A stretch of 64,000 nt of DNA from the NCBI GenBank assembly GCA_024400915.1, contig JAKSLX010000015.1:10368-74367 (forward strand), in the 5' to 3' direction. Source of the stretch: Treponema sp. (lineage in GTDB: Bacteria; Spirochaetota; Spirochaetia; Treponematales; Treponemataceae). Below the pieces are notes generated by a model. It was not told the origin of the DNA. It saw nothing but the letters and a program-made list of their open reading frames with translations, and did not search any database. The position numbers were made by a program, and so were the translations under genes. Positions 33,354 to 41,885 of this stretch are shown here, piece by piece (position 1 is the stretch's first letter; each line of letters begins with the position of its first letter).

Positions 33354-34472
33354 CTATTCTTTCTGCATTGGCATGATGATGTGGAAATAATCTGAAGCAG
33401 GTTCAGGTCTCATTGTTACAGCCTTCATCTCTTCAGTAAATTCAAACGCAATCACATCTGATTCAATTCCACGAAGAGGTTCTTCAACATAACGGTAATT
33501 CATTGCAATTGAATATTCCTGACCTGCATACATGCAAGGAATTTCTGCATCAGCACTACCAAAATCAGCCTGAGCAGAAGAAATCTTAAGGATGCCATCG
33601 GAAATGTTGAAGTAAATTCTTCCTGCCTTTTTATCCACCATCTGTGAAACACTCTTGAGGGCATTTATGAGATCAGATTTTTCAACCTGGAAACTGTGCT
33701 CCTGATGTTCAGGAATTACCGGCTGATAGTTAGGAAAGTTACCGTCAAGAAGAACTGCACCAAACTTATAGTTTCCGAATTTAAAGAAAATCATTCTGTC
33801 AACAACAGCAACAAAAATATTTCCTTCTTCAGGAGCATGCTTGAGCACAATATTGAGGATCTTTGGATGAACTATAGCAGAAGGAAATTCAGAAATTCCT
33901 GCAAGAACTTTTTTTGAAGCAAAACTCAATCTTCTTCCGTCTGTTGAAACAAGATTAAGGTTATCATCTTTCTTTTCAAAGAAAACACCGTTCATAAAGT
34001 AGCGTGTTTCATCTTCACTTACAGCAAAATAAGTCTGTGCTATCATTTCCTTAATTTCTTTGGAAGAAACTTCAAAATAAGGAACATTGTCAGCACTGAA
34101 GAAATCAGGGAATTTTTCCTGAGACATTGTTCTCATTTCGAATTTATTTTTCTTGTCCAGGGTACTAATCTTTACATTTACAGACTGTTCTTCACCGCTT
34201 TCCTGGTTGAATTCAATTTCACCGGAAGGAAGGGCATTGAGAATACCAAGAAATTTGTCACAGTAAATTGTAGTAGATCCTTCTTCAATTACCTGAACAG
34301 GAATCTGAGTTTCATAGTTTATCTTTACATCAGTAGCCTTTATTACAAGTCTGTTGTCCTGTGCATTGATAAGTATGTTTGAAAGAATTGAGCTTGCATT
34401 CTTTGTTGAAATGATTTCCTGGGCAATAGAAACTTCTTTAAGCATAGAATCTCTGTCAAAGGTAAATTTCAT
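33354..34472 (-). CDS. dnaN: DNA polymerase III beta subunit (sliding clamp)
   Basis: 372 residues, the normal length of the three-domain clamp. The start MKFTFDRDSMLKEVSIAQEI, the internal FPDFFSADN (inter-domain linker) and VSTDGRRLSFASK, with the closing ASDYFHIIMPMQ, are family features (M..PM..). It is preceded by AAGGAG. It lies 302 bp downstream of dnaA, with oriC-like sequence between. Confidence 0.96.
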   Translation of the reverse strand: MKFTFDRDSMLKEVSIAQEIISTKNASSILSNILINAQDNRLVIKATDVKINYETQIPVQVIEEGSTTIYCDKFLGILNALPSGEIEFNQESGEEQSVNVKISTLDKKNKFEMRTMSQEKFPDFFSADNVPYFEVSSKEIKEMIAQTYFAVSEDETRYFMNGVFFEKKDDNLNLVSTDGRRLSFASKKVLAGISEFPSAIVHPKILNIVLKHAPEEGNIFVAVVDRMIFFKFGNYKFGAVLLDGNFPNYQPVIPEHQEHSFQVEKSDLINALKSVSQMVDKKAGRIYFNISDGILKISSAQADFGSADAEIPCMYAGQEYSIAMNYRYVEEPLRGIESDVIAFEFTEEMKAVTMRPEPASDYFHIIMPMQKE

Positions 34473-34479
34473 AATATTC

Positions 34480-34770
34480 TCCTTGCAAAATCAGCAATAT
34501 AAAAGTTTATGCATAATTTTGCATAAATATGCATTTTTAGTTTTATGAATTCACTTTCCTATGAATTTATAAATTTATAAATTTTAATAGTAGTAGTAAT
34601 AGAGGGATGTGAATTCATTAAGAAATCCCTTATTTTTATATATTATAAGCATTTATATTGTGGATAAGTAGGGACTCTAAATTCACTTTTTATCCACTTT
34701 TCCACAAAAAAAGTACTTATACACAACTTATCCACATTATAGTATCATAATTGGTAAGAGTTTTCCACAT
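34480..34770. other. probable replication origin (oriC) between dnaA and dnaN
   Basis: Six DnaA boxes: TGTGGATAA 34659-34667, TTATCCACT 34690-34698, TTTTCCACA 34698-34706, TTATACACA 34717-34725, TTATCCACA 34728-34736 and TTTTCCACA 34761-34769. Left of them lie a very AT-rich stretch (34555-34585, 34628-34656) and the run TAATAGTAGTAGTAATAG (34585-34602), which matches the TAG/TAA repeats of DnaA-trio elements. The position and the gene-orientation switch nearby support an origin. Confidence 0.75.
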
Positions 34771-34774
34771 TAAT

Positions 34775-36229
34775 TTATATCTTCTTGTACTCCATTATCT
34801 TGTTTTTTATTATTTCCAGAGTATCGTTCATGCTTTCATCAGTCTGAAGAAGGCTTTCTATCTTCTTGTTGCTGTTCATTATTGTGGTATGATCTCTGCC
34901 ACCTAATTCTCCGGCTATTTCAGTAAAGGTTCTGTCTGTCATCTTTCTTGCAAGATAAACGGCTATGTGGCGTGGCATTGCAAATTTAGGGTTTCTGGCT
35001 GTACCCTTAATGTCTGCTATGGTTATGTTATAATAGTTACAGACAACTTTGATTATGGTATCAATGGTGACAGATTCATCTGTACCTGTTTTTATACTGT
35101 CACTAAGCTGTTTCTTTGCAATTTCCATGGTAAGTGGTTTTCCAAGGAGTTCTGCATAACCAAGAAGCTTGTTAAGGCATCCTTCAAGTTCACGAACGTT
35201 AGATTTTACGGATTTTGCAATGAAATCCAGTATTTCTTCGTCTATTGATATTCCTTTTTCCTGAGATTTTTTTTCAAGGATTGCTTTTCTTGTCTCGTAA
35301 TTTGGTGACTGAAGGTCTACGGCGTTTCCCTGGGAGAATCGGGATATAAGTCTTTCTTCCACGTCTTTTAGTTCAGAAATGTGCTTGTCGCAGGTAAATA
35401 CCATCTGACCGTTTTTCTGGGAAAGGGCTTCAAAAGTGTAGAAAAGCTCATTTTGAAGTCCTTCCTTTTTTGAAAGAAACTGAATGTCGTCTATGAGAAG
35501 CACGTCAAGGTTTCTGTATTTTCTGGTGAATTTTTCCATGGTCCGGTCACGGAGGGATTTTGTAAATTCATTGAGAAGATTATCAAGGTTTGTATAGCAG
35601 ATCTGGAGATTTTCCTTTCCTTCAGGGGGATTGTTATAGAGAAAATTTCCTATGGATTGCATCAAATGGGTTTTACCAAGTCCTGTTCCACCGTAAATGA
35701 GGAGGGGATTGTATTTTTTTCCTGGTTCCTTTGAAACTGCAACTGAAGCGCTGTAGGCATATTCATTGTTTTCGCCTACGACAAATCTTTCAAAGGTATA
35801 TTCTTCCTTAAGCTGAGGATGTTTTTTTATTTCCGGATTTTTAGTCTGTTTTGAAAAATTATCAGATGATGAATTATGAGCAGGAATTTCATCATTTTCT
35901 GAAGTATTATTAAGGTTATTTTCAGTTTCAGAAGGTTTGTTCAGGCTTTCTTTTAAATTTTCATTGTCATATATAGGTTTTATGGTAACTTCCATTGAAG
36001 TGAGAACCTTTATCCTGTCTTTTATGTTCTGTATGTAGCCCTTTGAATTCAAAAGGTTGAACATGAATTCCGAAGGAAATGACACTGTAAGTTCGGAATT
36101 TGAATCTTCAATGTAGTTGATTCTTCCGTACCAGATGTCAAATTCATTGGAATTGTTGTTTGAGGTGTATTCCTGATGAATGTTGTTTAGGACTTCGTCC
36201 CAGAAATCCTTGAAATTCTGACTGCTCAT
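34775..36229 (-). CDS. dnaA: chromosomal replication initiator DnaA
   Basis: 484 residues. Domain I is ~1-90, followed by an Asn/Ser-rich linker (~95-150), the AAA+ domain with YGGTGLGKTHLMQSIGN (Walker A) and VLLIDDIQFLSKKE (Walker B), and the DNA-binding domain IV with the signature ELGGRDHTTIMNSNKK. It binds the boxes at 34659-34769 and probably those at 26196-26338. The promoter is only 6 bases from the ATG (see 36236-36264), giving a predicted leaderless message. Divergent from gyrB. Confidence 0.97.
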   Translation of the reverse strand: MSSQNFKDFWDEVLNNIHQEYTSNNNSNEFDIWYGRINYIEDSNSELTVSFPSEFMFNLLNSKGYIQNIKDRIKVLTSMEVTIKPIYDNENLKESLNKPSETENNLNNTSENDEIPAHNSSSDNFSKQTKNPEIKKHPQLKEEYTFERFVVGENNEYAYSASVAVSKEPGKKYNPLLIYGGTGLGKTHLMQSIGNFLYNNPPEGKENLQICYTNLDNLLNEFTKSLRDRTMEKFTRKYRNLDVLLIDDIQFLSKKEGLQNELFYTFEALSQKNGQMVFTCDKHISELKDVEERLISRFSQGNAVDLQSPNYETRKAILEKKSQEKGISIDEEILDFIAKSVKSNVRELEGCLNKLLGYAELLGKPLTMEIAKKQLSDSIKTGTDESVTIDTIIKVVCNYYNITIADIKGTARNPKFAMPRHIAVYLARKMTDRTFTEIAGELGGRDHTTIMNSNKKIESLLQTDESMNDTLEIIKNKIMEYKKI

Positions 36230-36235
36230 AGGGCG

Positions 36236-36271
36236 ATTATATCTGAATTTTTTTATGAATTCAAATTTGAA
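36236..36271 (-). promoter_or_regulatory. dnaA promoter, predicted leaderless, with palindrome at -35
   Basis: TTGAAT (36264-36259), 17-base spacer, TATAAT (36241-36236), 6 bases to the ATG at 36229. The perfect 12-bp palindrome TTCAAATTTGAA (36260-36271) overlaps the -35 box and could be an operator. Confidence 0.7.
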
Positions 36272-36312
36272 ATTTGATGCTTTTTATTTCTATATATAAG
36301 TATCTGATTTAT

Positions 36313-36340
36313 TGAATTTTTTCATAATTTTTGCTATATT
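36313..36340 (+). promoter_or_regulatory. gyrB promoter
   Basis: TTGAAT (36313-36318), 16-base spacer, TATATT (36335-36340). The leader is about 40 nt with GAGGAAA before the ATG at 36388. Confidence 0.6.
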
Positions 36341-36387
36341 TTATACTCTTATATCTGTAAATTTAACCATTGAAAACGAGGAAATAA

Positions 36388-38367
36388 ATGGCAGAAACTA
36401 ACGAATATGGTGCCGAAAGCATCCAGGTTTTGCACGGTCTTGAAGCAGTTCGCAAGCGCCCTGGAATGTACATTGGATCAACCAGCCAGGGTGGTCTTCA
36501 TCACCTTGTTTATGAAGTTGTAGACAACAGTATAGACGAAGCCATGGCAGGCTACTGTGACAATATCATTGTTGCCCTTGAAAAAGATGACATTTGTCGT
36601 GTTGAAGATAATGGTCGCGGTATTCCTGTTGCCATCAACACAAAGGAAAAAAAGAGTGCCCTTGAACTGGTTTTGAGTCAGCTTCATGCCGGCGGTAAAT
36701 TTGACAAATCTACTTACAAAGTTTCCGGTGGTTTGCATGGTGTTGGTGTTTCCTGCGTTAATGCTCTTTCAGTTTGGCTTACAGCTGATGTTTATCGCGA
36801 TGGTGGACATTATTTTCAGAGATATGAAACTGGTATTCCTAAGACAAAAGTAGAGAGAATTGAAGATTCTGACAGACATGGAACCATTATCCGCTGGAAG
36901 GCAGATGCTACCATTTTCAAGGAAACAACAAATCACGATTTTGACATTCTTATGAATCGTCTTCGTGAACTTGCTTTCCTTAATCCTGGAATCAAGATTA
37001 CATTCCGTGACGAACGCCTTGAAAATCCAAAGGAAGTAGTTCTTCAGTTTGAAGGCGGTATTAACGAATATACAAGGTATCTTAATGAAGGTAAGAAGGT
37101 TATACCTGAGGAACCTATTTTCATTGATGGAAAACAGAATGATGTGGAAGTGGAAGTTTCCATGCAATATAACGACGGTTATGATGAAAGCATCTATTCC
37201 TATGTAAACGACATCAATACTCACGAAGGTGGTACTCACCTTGAAGGTTTCAAGAATGCCCTTACTTTTGTACTCAACAAAGCCCTTGATTCAAACGAAA
37301 AGCTTTTCAAGAAGCTTAATCCAAAGGTTGATAAGAACAAGAAACCAAGCGATGCAGACAAAAAAAAGGAAATAAAGATAGAAAAGCTTACGGGTGATGA
37401 TGTCCGCACTGGTGTTGCCGCAGTCATTTCCGTAAAGGTTCCTGAACCTCAGTTTGAAGGACAGACAAAGCAGAAACTCGGTAACAGTGAAGTTCGTTCA
37501 ATAGTTTATTCCCTTGTTGCAGAAAAACTAACACTCTGGTTTGAACAGAATCCTCAGCTTTGCAACATGATTCTTGAAAAGGCCGTTAATGAAGCCCTCG
37601 GTAGAATCAAGGCACGCAAGGCAGTTGAAACAAACCGAAAGAGCGGAATGGATTCCTTTGGTCTTCCTGGAAAACTTGCCGACTGTTCTTCAAACAAACC
37701 TGAAGAATGCGAAGTATACATAGTCGAAGGAGACTCTGCCGGTGGTTCAGCAAAGCAGGGTAGAAATCCAAAGACCCAGGCAATTCTTCCTCTCTGGGGT
37801 AAGATGCTCAATGTAGAAAAAGTAGATCCTTCAAAGGTAATGAACAATGAAAAACTTCAGCCTGTAATAGCTTCCCTTGGAACTGGAATCGGAAAGAATT
37901 TCAACATTGAAAAACTCCGCTACCACAAGATTATTATAATGGCCGATGCCGATGTGGACGGTGCACATATTTCAACATTGCTCATGACTTTCTTCTTCCG
38001 CTTTATGCCAGAACTTATTGAAAGGGGTTATGTATACATTGCCATGCCTCCTCTTTACCGCGTTGAATACAAAAAACAGAAGTACAAGAAATTTGTTTTC
38101 AGCGATGAAGAAAGAGACCGTGCATTGGAAGAACTTGGAGAAAACCGTGATAAGGCTGAAGTACAGCGTTACAAAGGTCTTGGTGAAATGGAATGGCAGG
38201 AACTTAAGGAGACAACAATGGCTCCTGAAAACCGCAAGATGAAGCAGGTTAAGATTACTGATGCCCAGATGGCAGACCAGATTTTCTCTGTTCTCATGGG
38301 TGATGATGTAGATCCACGCCGCAAGTTCATTGAAGAAAATGCAGAATACGCAACATTGGATGTATAA
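36388..38367 (+). CDS. gyrB: DNA gyrase subunit B
   Basis: 659 residues. GHKL ATPase motifs: EVVDNSIDEAMAG, RVEDNGRGIPV, GGLHGVGVSCVNAL. TOPRIM motifs: VYIVEGDSAGGSAKQGRN and IIIMADADVDGAHI. It ends in the usual YKGLGEMEWQEL and DDVDPRRKFIEENA. A Lys-rich stretch at ~310-335 (KVDKNKKPSDADKKKE) makes it slightly longer than common GyrB proteins. With GyrA it introduces negative supercoils. Two bases separate its stop from the gyrA ATG. Confidence 0.96.
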   Translation: MAETNEYGAESIQVLHGLEAVRKRPGMYIGSTSQGGLHHLVYEVVDNSIDEAMAGYCDNIIVALEKDDICRVEDNGRGIPVAINTKEKKSALELVLSQLHAGGKFDKSTYKVSGGLHGVGVSCVNALSVWLTADVYRDGGHYFQRYETGIPKTKVERIEDSDRHGTIIRWKADATIFKETTNHDFDILMNRLRELAFLNPGIKITFRDERLENPKEVVLQFEGGINEYTRYLNEGKKVIPEEPIFIDGKQNDVEVEVSMQYNDGYDESIYSYVNDINTHEGGTHLEGFKNALTFVLNKALDSNEKLFKKLNPKVDKNKKPSDADKKKEIKIEKLTGDDVRTGVAAVISVKVPEPQFEGQTKQKLGNSEVRSIVYSLVAEKLTLWFEQNPQLCNMILEKAVNEALGRIKARKAVETNRKSGMDSFGLPGKLADCSSNKPEECEVYIVEGDSAGGSAKQGRNPKTQAILPLWGKMLNVEKVDPSKVMNNEKLQPVIASLGTGIGKNFNIEKLRYHKIIIMADADVDGAHISTLLMTFFFRFMPELIERGYVYIAMPPLYRVEYKKQKYKKFVFSDEERDRALEELGENRDKAEVQRYKGLGEMEWQELKETTMAPENRKMKQVKITDAQMADQIFSVLMGDDVDPRRKFIEENAEYATLDV

Positions 38368-38369
38368 AA

Positions 38370-40856
38370 ATGATTGAGAAGATTAAATACGAAGAAAAGC
38401 AGACACCTGAAGGTGGATATGTTTTAACTGCACCGATTGAACATGAAATGCAGCGTTCCTTCATCGACTATTCCATGTCGGTAATTGTAGAACGTGCTTT
38501 GCCTGATGTACGCGATGGACTTAAGCCTGTTCACCGCCGCATTCTTTATGCTATGGCAGAAGAAGGTTTGACTTCAGGCGGAAAGACAAAAAAATGCGCA
38601 ACAGTAGTCGGTGACGTACTCGGTCGTTACCATCCACATGGTGACGCTTCCGTTTACGATGCAATGGTTCGCCTTGGTCAGGCTTTCTCTTTGAGGTACA
38701 TGCCTGTTACAAAGCAGGGTAACTTCGGAGGAATCGACGGTTCCCCTGCAGCCGCATACCGTTACACTGAGGCAAAGATGTCTAAGGTTGCCGAAGTAAT
38801 GGTAGAAGACATCAAGAAAGACACAGTTGATTTCAGTCCTAACTTTGACGATACAAGACAGGAACCTAAGGTTCTTCCTGCAGCATTTCCATTCCTTTTG
38901 TGTAACGGCTCAACTGGTATTGCCGTTGGTATGGCAACAAACATGCCTCCACACAACCTTAGGGAAGTAGGCGGTGCAATCTGCGCTTACATCGATAATC
39001 CTGAATGCACCATCGAAGACTTGATGCACCACATGAAGGGTCCTGATTTTCCTACAGGTGGAATCATCTTTGGAAAGAAGGGAATTGCCGATGCATACAA
39101 GACAGGACGTGGAAAGATTCTTCTTCGTGCCCGTTTTACAATCGAAGTTGATACAAAGGGAAAGGAAAAAATTGTTTTCACAGAAATTCCTTACCAGACC
39201 CGTACAACTGACCTTGTTACAAAAATCGGTGAACTTGCCCGTGACGGTATCATTGAAGGTATCGATCGTGTAAATGACGGTAGCCACGGTGATGATGTTC
39301 GTATCGAAATAGACATTAAAAAGACTGCCATTGCAAAGGTTGTTATCAATCAGATTTTTGCAAAGACAGCATTGCAGTCAAGCTACGGTATCATCAACCT
39401 TGCACTTGTTCCATCTGGAAACGGTCTTGCTCCACAGGTGCTTAATCTTAAGCAACTAATCAAGCACTTTGTTGATCACCGCGATCAGGTTATTACCCGC
39501 CGCTGTAAGTTTGAGCTTGCAGTTGCAAAGAAAAAGGAACATATTCTTGAAGCAAAGATTACTGCCGTTGACTGCGTAGATGAAGTCATTCAGATCATCC
39601 GTTCAAGTAAGGATGAACCTGAAGCAAAGAAGAGATTGGAAGCAAGATTCGGTTTTGATGAAGAACAGAGCCAGGCAATTGTAGACCTCCGCCTTGGTGT
39701 TCTTACATCTTTGCGCATCGACGAACTCAAGCTTGAATTAGAACAGGTTCGTGCAGAAATTGCCCGCCTTGAAGATCTTCTTGCCCATCATGAAAAAATC
39801 CTTAACCTCATCAAGGAAGAAACAAATGCCATCGTTGAAAAGTTCGGCGATGACAGAAAGACAGATATTGTTGCTGGAGAAGTTGAAACAATAAATGTTG
39901 AAGACATGATCAAAGAAGAGGATATGGTTGTCCTTATTTCCAAAGTTGGATACATCAAGAGAGTTCCAGTTTCTCAATACAAGAGCCAGGGTAGGGGAGG
40001 CAAGGGAACAATCTCTGCCAAACTTGTTGAAGAAGACTACATCAACCAGATGTTCGTTGCTTCTACTCACGACTACCTTATGTTCATCACAACGGCAGGT
40101 AAAGCTTACTGGGTTAAGGTTCATGAAATTCCGGAAGGAAGCAAGATTGGACGAGGTAGTCATATCAAGAGCCTCCTTAAGGTAAGCGCCAACGAAGACA
40201 TTACTACAACAGTAGCCCTCAAAGATTTCAGGGAAGATGAATTCCTCTTTATGGCTACAGCAAACGGTGTTGTTAAGAAGACTCCTACAAGTGAATTCAA
40301 AAATGCAAAGGACCGCGGAACAACTGCCGTTCGTCTGGATGATGGAGACACACTTGTCAGCTCAATCCTTACATCTGGAAGCGATGAAATTCTCCTCGTT
40401 AGCCGTCGTGGACAGGCTCTCCGCATTGAAGAAAATGATGTTCGACCAATGGGTAAGACAAGCCGTGGTGTTGCAGGAATTAAACTTGGTTCTAGTGATG
40501 AACTTGCATCGGCAATCAGGATTGAAAAGGAAGAAGATGCCCGCATTCTCGTCATTACTGAAAAGGGTATTGGTAAGCGCGTAGATCCTGCTGAATTCAG
40601 TTCTCATGGTCGTGGAACCGGCGGACAGAAAATATTCGGTAATGTTGATGACAAGGGAGAGATCATAGGATCCCTTTGTGTTCGTGAAAGTGACAGCGTA
40701 ATGTGCATCACAAGCCAGGGAACTTCAGTTCGTGTTGAAGCCAAGGACATTACAATCCAGGGAAGAAGCGCCAGCGGAATCAAGGTGGTAACAATTACTG
40801 ATCCTGACTACGTTGTCGGCGTTGATAGAATCGCCAACGAAGAAGATGAAAAATAA
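38370..40856 (+). CDS. gyrA: DNA gyrase subunit A
   Basis: 828 residues. The catalytic Tyr lies in PAAAYRYTEAKM, the quinolone-binding region reads GRYHPHGDASVYDAMV, and the C-terminal domain has the GyrA-box-like SQGRGGKGTI and six blade repeats, so this is GyrA rather than ParC. Ala occupies the position of E. coli Ser83 and Asp87 is kept. It cleaves and rejoins DNA with GyrB. A rho-independent terminator follows at 40938. Confidence 0.96.
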   Translation: MIEKIKYEEKQTPEGGYVLTAPIEHEMQRSFIDYSMSVIVERALPDVRDGLKPVHRRILYAMAEEGLTSGGKTKKCATVVGDVLGRYHPHGDASVYDAMVRLGQAFSLRYMPVTKQGNFGGIDGSPAAAYRYTEAKMSKVAEVMVEDIKKDTVDFSPNFDDTRQEPKVLPAAFPFLLCNGSTGIAVGMATNMPPHNLREVGGAICAYIDNPECTIEDLMHHMKGPDFPTGGIIFGKKGIADAYKTGRGKILLRARFTIEVDTKGKEKIVFTEIPYQTRTTDLVTKIGELARDGIIEGIDRVNDGSHGDDVRIEIDIKKTAIAKVVINQIFAKTALQSSYGIINLALVPSGNGLAPQVLNLKQLIKHFVDHRDQVITRRCKFELAVAKKKEHILEAKITAVDCVDEVIQIIRSSKDEPEAKKRLEARFGFDEEQSQAIVDLRLGVLTSLRIDELKLELEQVRAEIARLEDLLAHHEKILNLIKEETNAIVEKFGDDRKTDIVAGEVETINVEDMIKEEDMVVLISKVGYIKRVPVSQYKSQGRGGKGTISAKLVEEDYINQMFVASTHDYLMFITTAGKAYWVKVHEIPEGSKIGRGSHIKSLLKVSANEDITTTVALKDFREDEFLFMATANGVVKKTPTSEFKNAKDRGTTAVRLDDGDTLVSSILTSGSDEILLVSRRGQALRIEENDVRPMGKTSRGVAGIKLGSSDELASAIRIEKEEDARILVITEKGIGKRVDPAEFSSHGRGTGGQKIFGNVDDKGEIIGSLCVRESDSVMCITSQGTSVRVEAKDITIQGRSASGIKVVTITDPDYVVGVDRIANEEDEK

Positions 40857-40895
40857 TATTTTTTGAATGGTCATGTCTTTTTAAGATTTTAGTCG

Positions 40896-40924
40896 TGTCA
40901 CCTTCGGGCTTGACTCGGAGGTCC
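40896..40924. repeat. dispersed intergenic repeat R2 (after gyrA)
   Basis: TGTCACCTTCGGGCTTGACT followed by CGGAGGTCC. Related to the copies at 11826 and 48325. It lies between the gyrA stop and its terminator. Confidence 0.6.
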
Positions 40925-40937
40925 ATTAAGTTTAATG

Positions 40938-40969
40938 AACCGTCTGTAGAAATGCAGGCGGTTTTTTTA
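40938..40969 (+). terminator. gyrBA terminator
   Basis: AACCGTCTG (40938-40946) pairs with CAGGCGGTT (40955-40963), one G-T pair, followed by seven T. Confidence 0.85.
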
Positions 40970-40982
40970 TATCCTAAGTGTC

Positions 40983-41876
40983 ATGTGGATGCTTTTAGTT
41001 TTGGTATATGGAATCATAAAGGGCTTAAGGGAAATCTGTAAGAAAAAGGCTCTTGAAAAAAATTCTGTTACCGAAGTTCTTCTTGTATATACTTTTCTTT
41101 CCCTGATCATTTGCTCTCCCCAGTTTCCAAATGCAAGGGGACTTACTTTCAACCAGTATCTTTGGGTTGCACTTAAAGCCTTCGTCATTTTCGTTGCGTG
41201 GATTGCAGGATTCAAGGCGATAAAAAAACTTCCGATAAGCCTTTGCGGTGTCCTTGATCTTTCAAGGGTTTTGTTTGCCACTGTCCTTGGTGTAATTGTT
41301 CTTGGCGAAAAAATTACTTTATACAAGGGAATAGGCCTTGTGTTTGTCAGCGGTGGCCTTCTTTTTTTAAAGTTCAATCCTTTTGCATTAAAAGGAAAAG
41401 TTTCTGATGCGGAATCAAATGTGCCCGCTGTTCCGCAGGATGAAAAAAAATCCTCAAATTCCTTTTTCATTTTTCTTGCTTTCCTTTCATGCATTTTGAA
41501 CGCCGTCTCTGGATTGCTTGATAAAATCCTCATGAAGGAAATGAACTCAAGCCAGCTTTTGTTCTGGTATACTTTTTTCATGGTTGTCTACTATGCAATC
41601 TATGCTCTCGTAAGAAGGGTAAAGATAAACAGAAGCGTATGGAAAAACATCTGGGTATGTTTTCTTGCCGTTGGAATAATCGTCATGGATAAATCCCTTT
41701 TCATCGCCAACGCATATCCTGAAAGTCAGATAACCGTCATGACGTTGATAAAGCAGTCAAGCGTCATCATTGCCATCATAGGCGGAAAATTCGTATTCAG
41801 GGAAAAGAACATCCTTCATAAAACTATTTGTGCGGCAATCATCGTCACGGGAATTCTCATAGGTATAATGGGGTAG
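40983..41876 (+). CDS. EamA/DMT-family transporter
   Basis: 297 residues with about ten hydrophobic segments in two EamA halves (~1-125 and ~155-297), split by a hydrophilic loop (~130-158, SDAESNVPAVPQDEKKS). LDLSRVLFATVLGVIVLGEK and IKQSSVIIAIIGGKFVFREK are the paired 'E-K/E-R' ends typical of the family. The exported or imported metabolite is unknown. An AraC regulator gene follows 9 bp downstream, perhaps controlling or sensing the same compound. Confidence 0.82.
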   Translation: MWMLLVLVYGIIKGLREICKKKALEKNSVTEVLLVYTFLSLIICSPQFPNARGLTFNQYLWVALKAFVIFVAWIAGFKAIKKLPISLCGVLDLSRVLFATVLGVIVLGEKITLYKGIGLVFVSGGLLFLKFNPFALKGKVSDAESNVPAVPQDEKKSSNSFFIFLAFLSCILNAVSGLLDKILMKEMNSSQLLFWYTFFMVVYYAIYALVRRVKINRSVWKNIWVCFLAVGIIVMDKSLFIANAYPESQITVMTLIKQSSVIIAIIGGKFVFREKNILHKTICAAIIVTGILIGIMG

Positions 41877-41885
41877 GGTAGTGCA

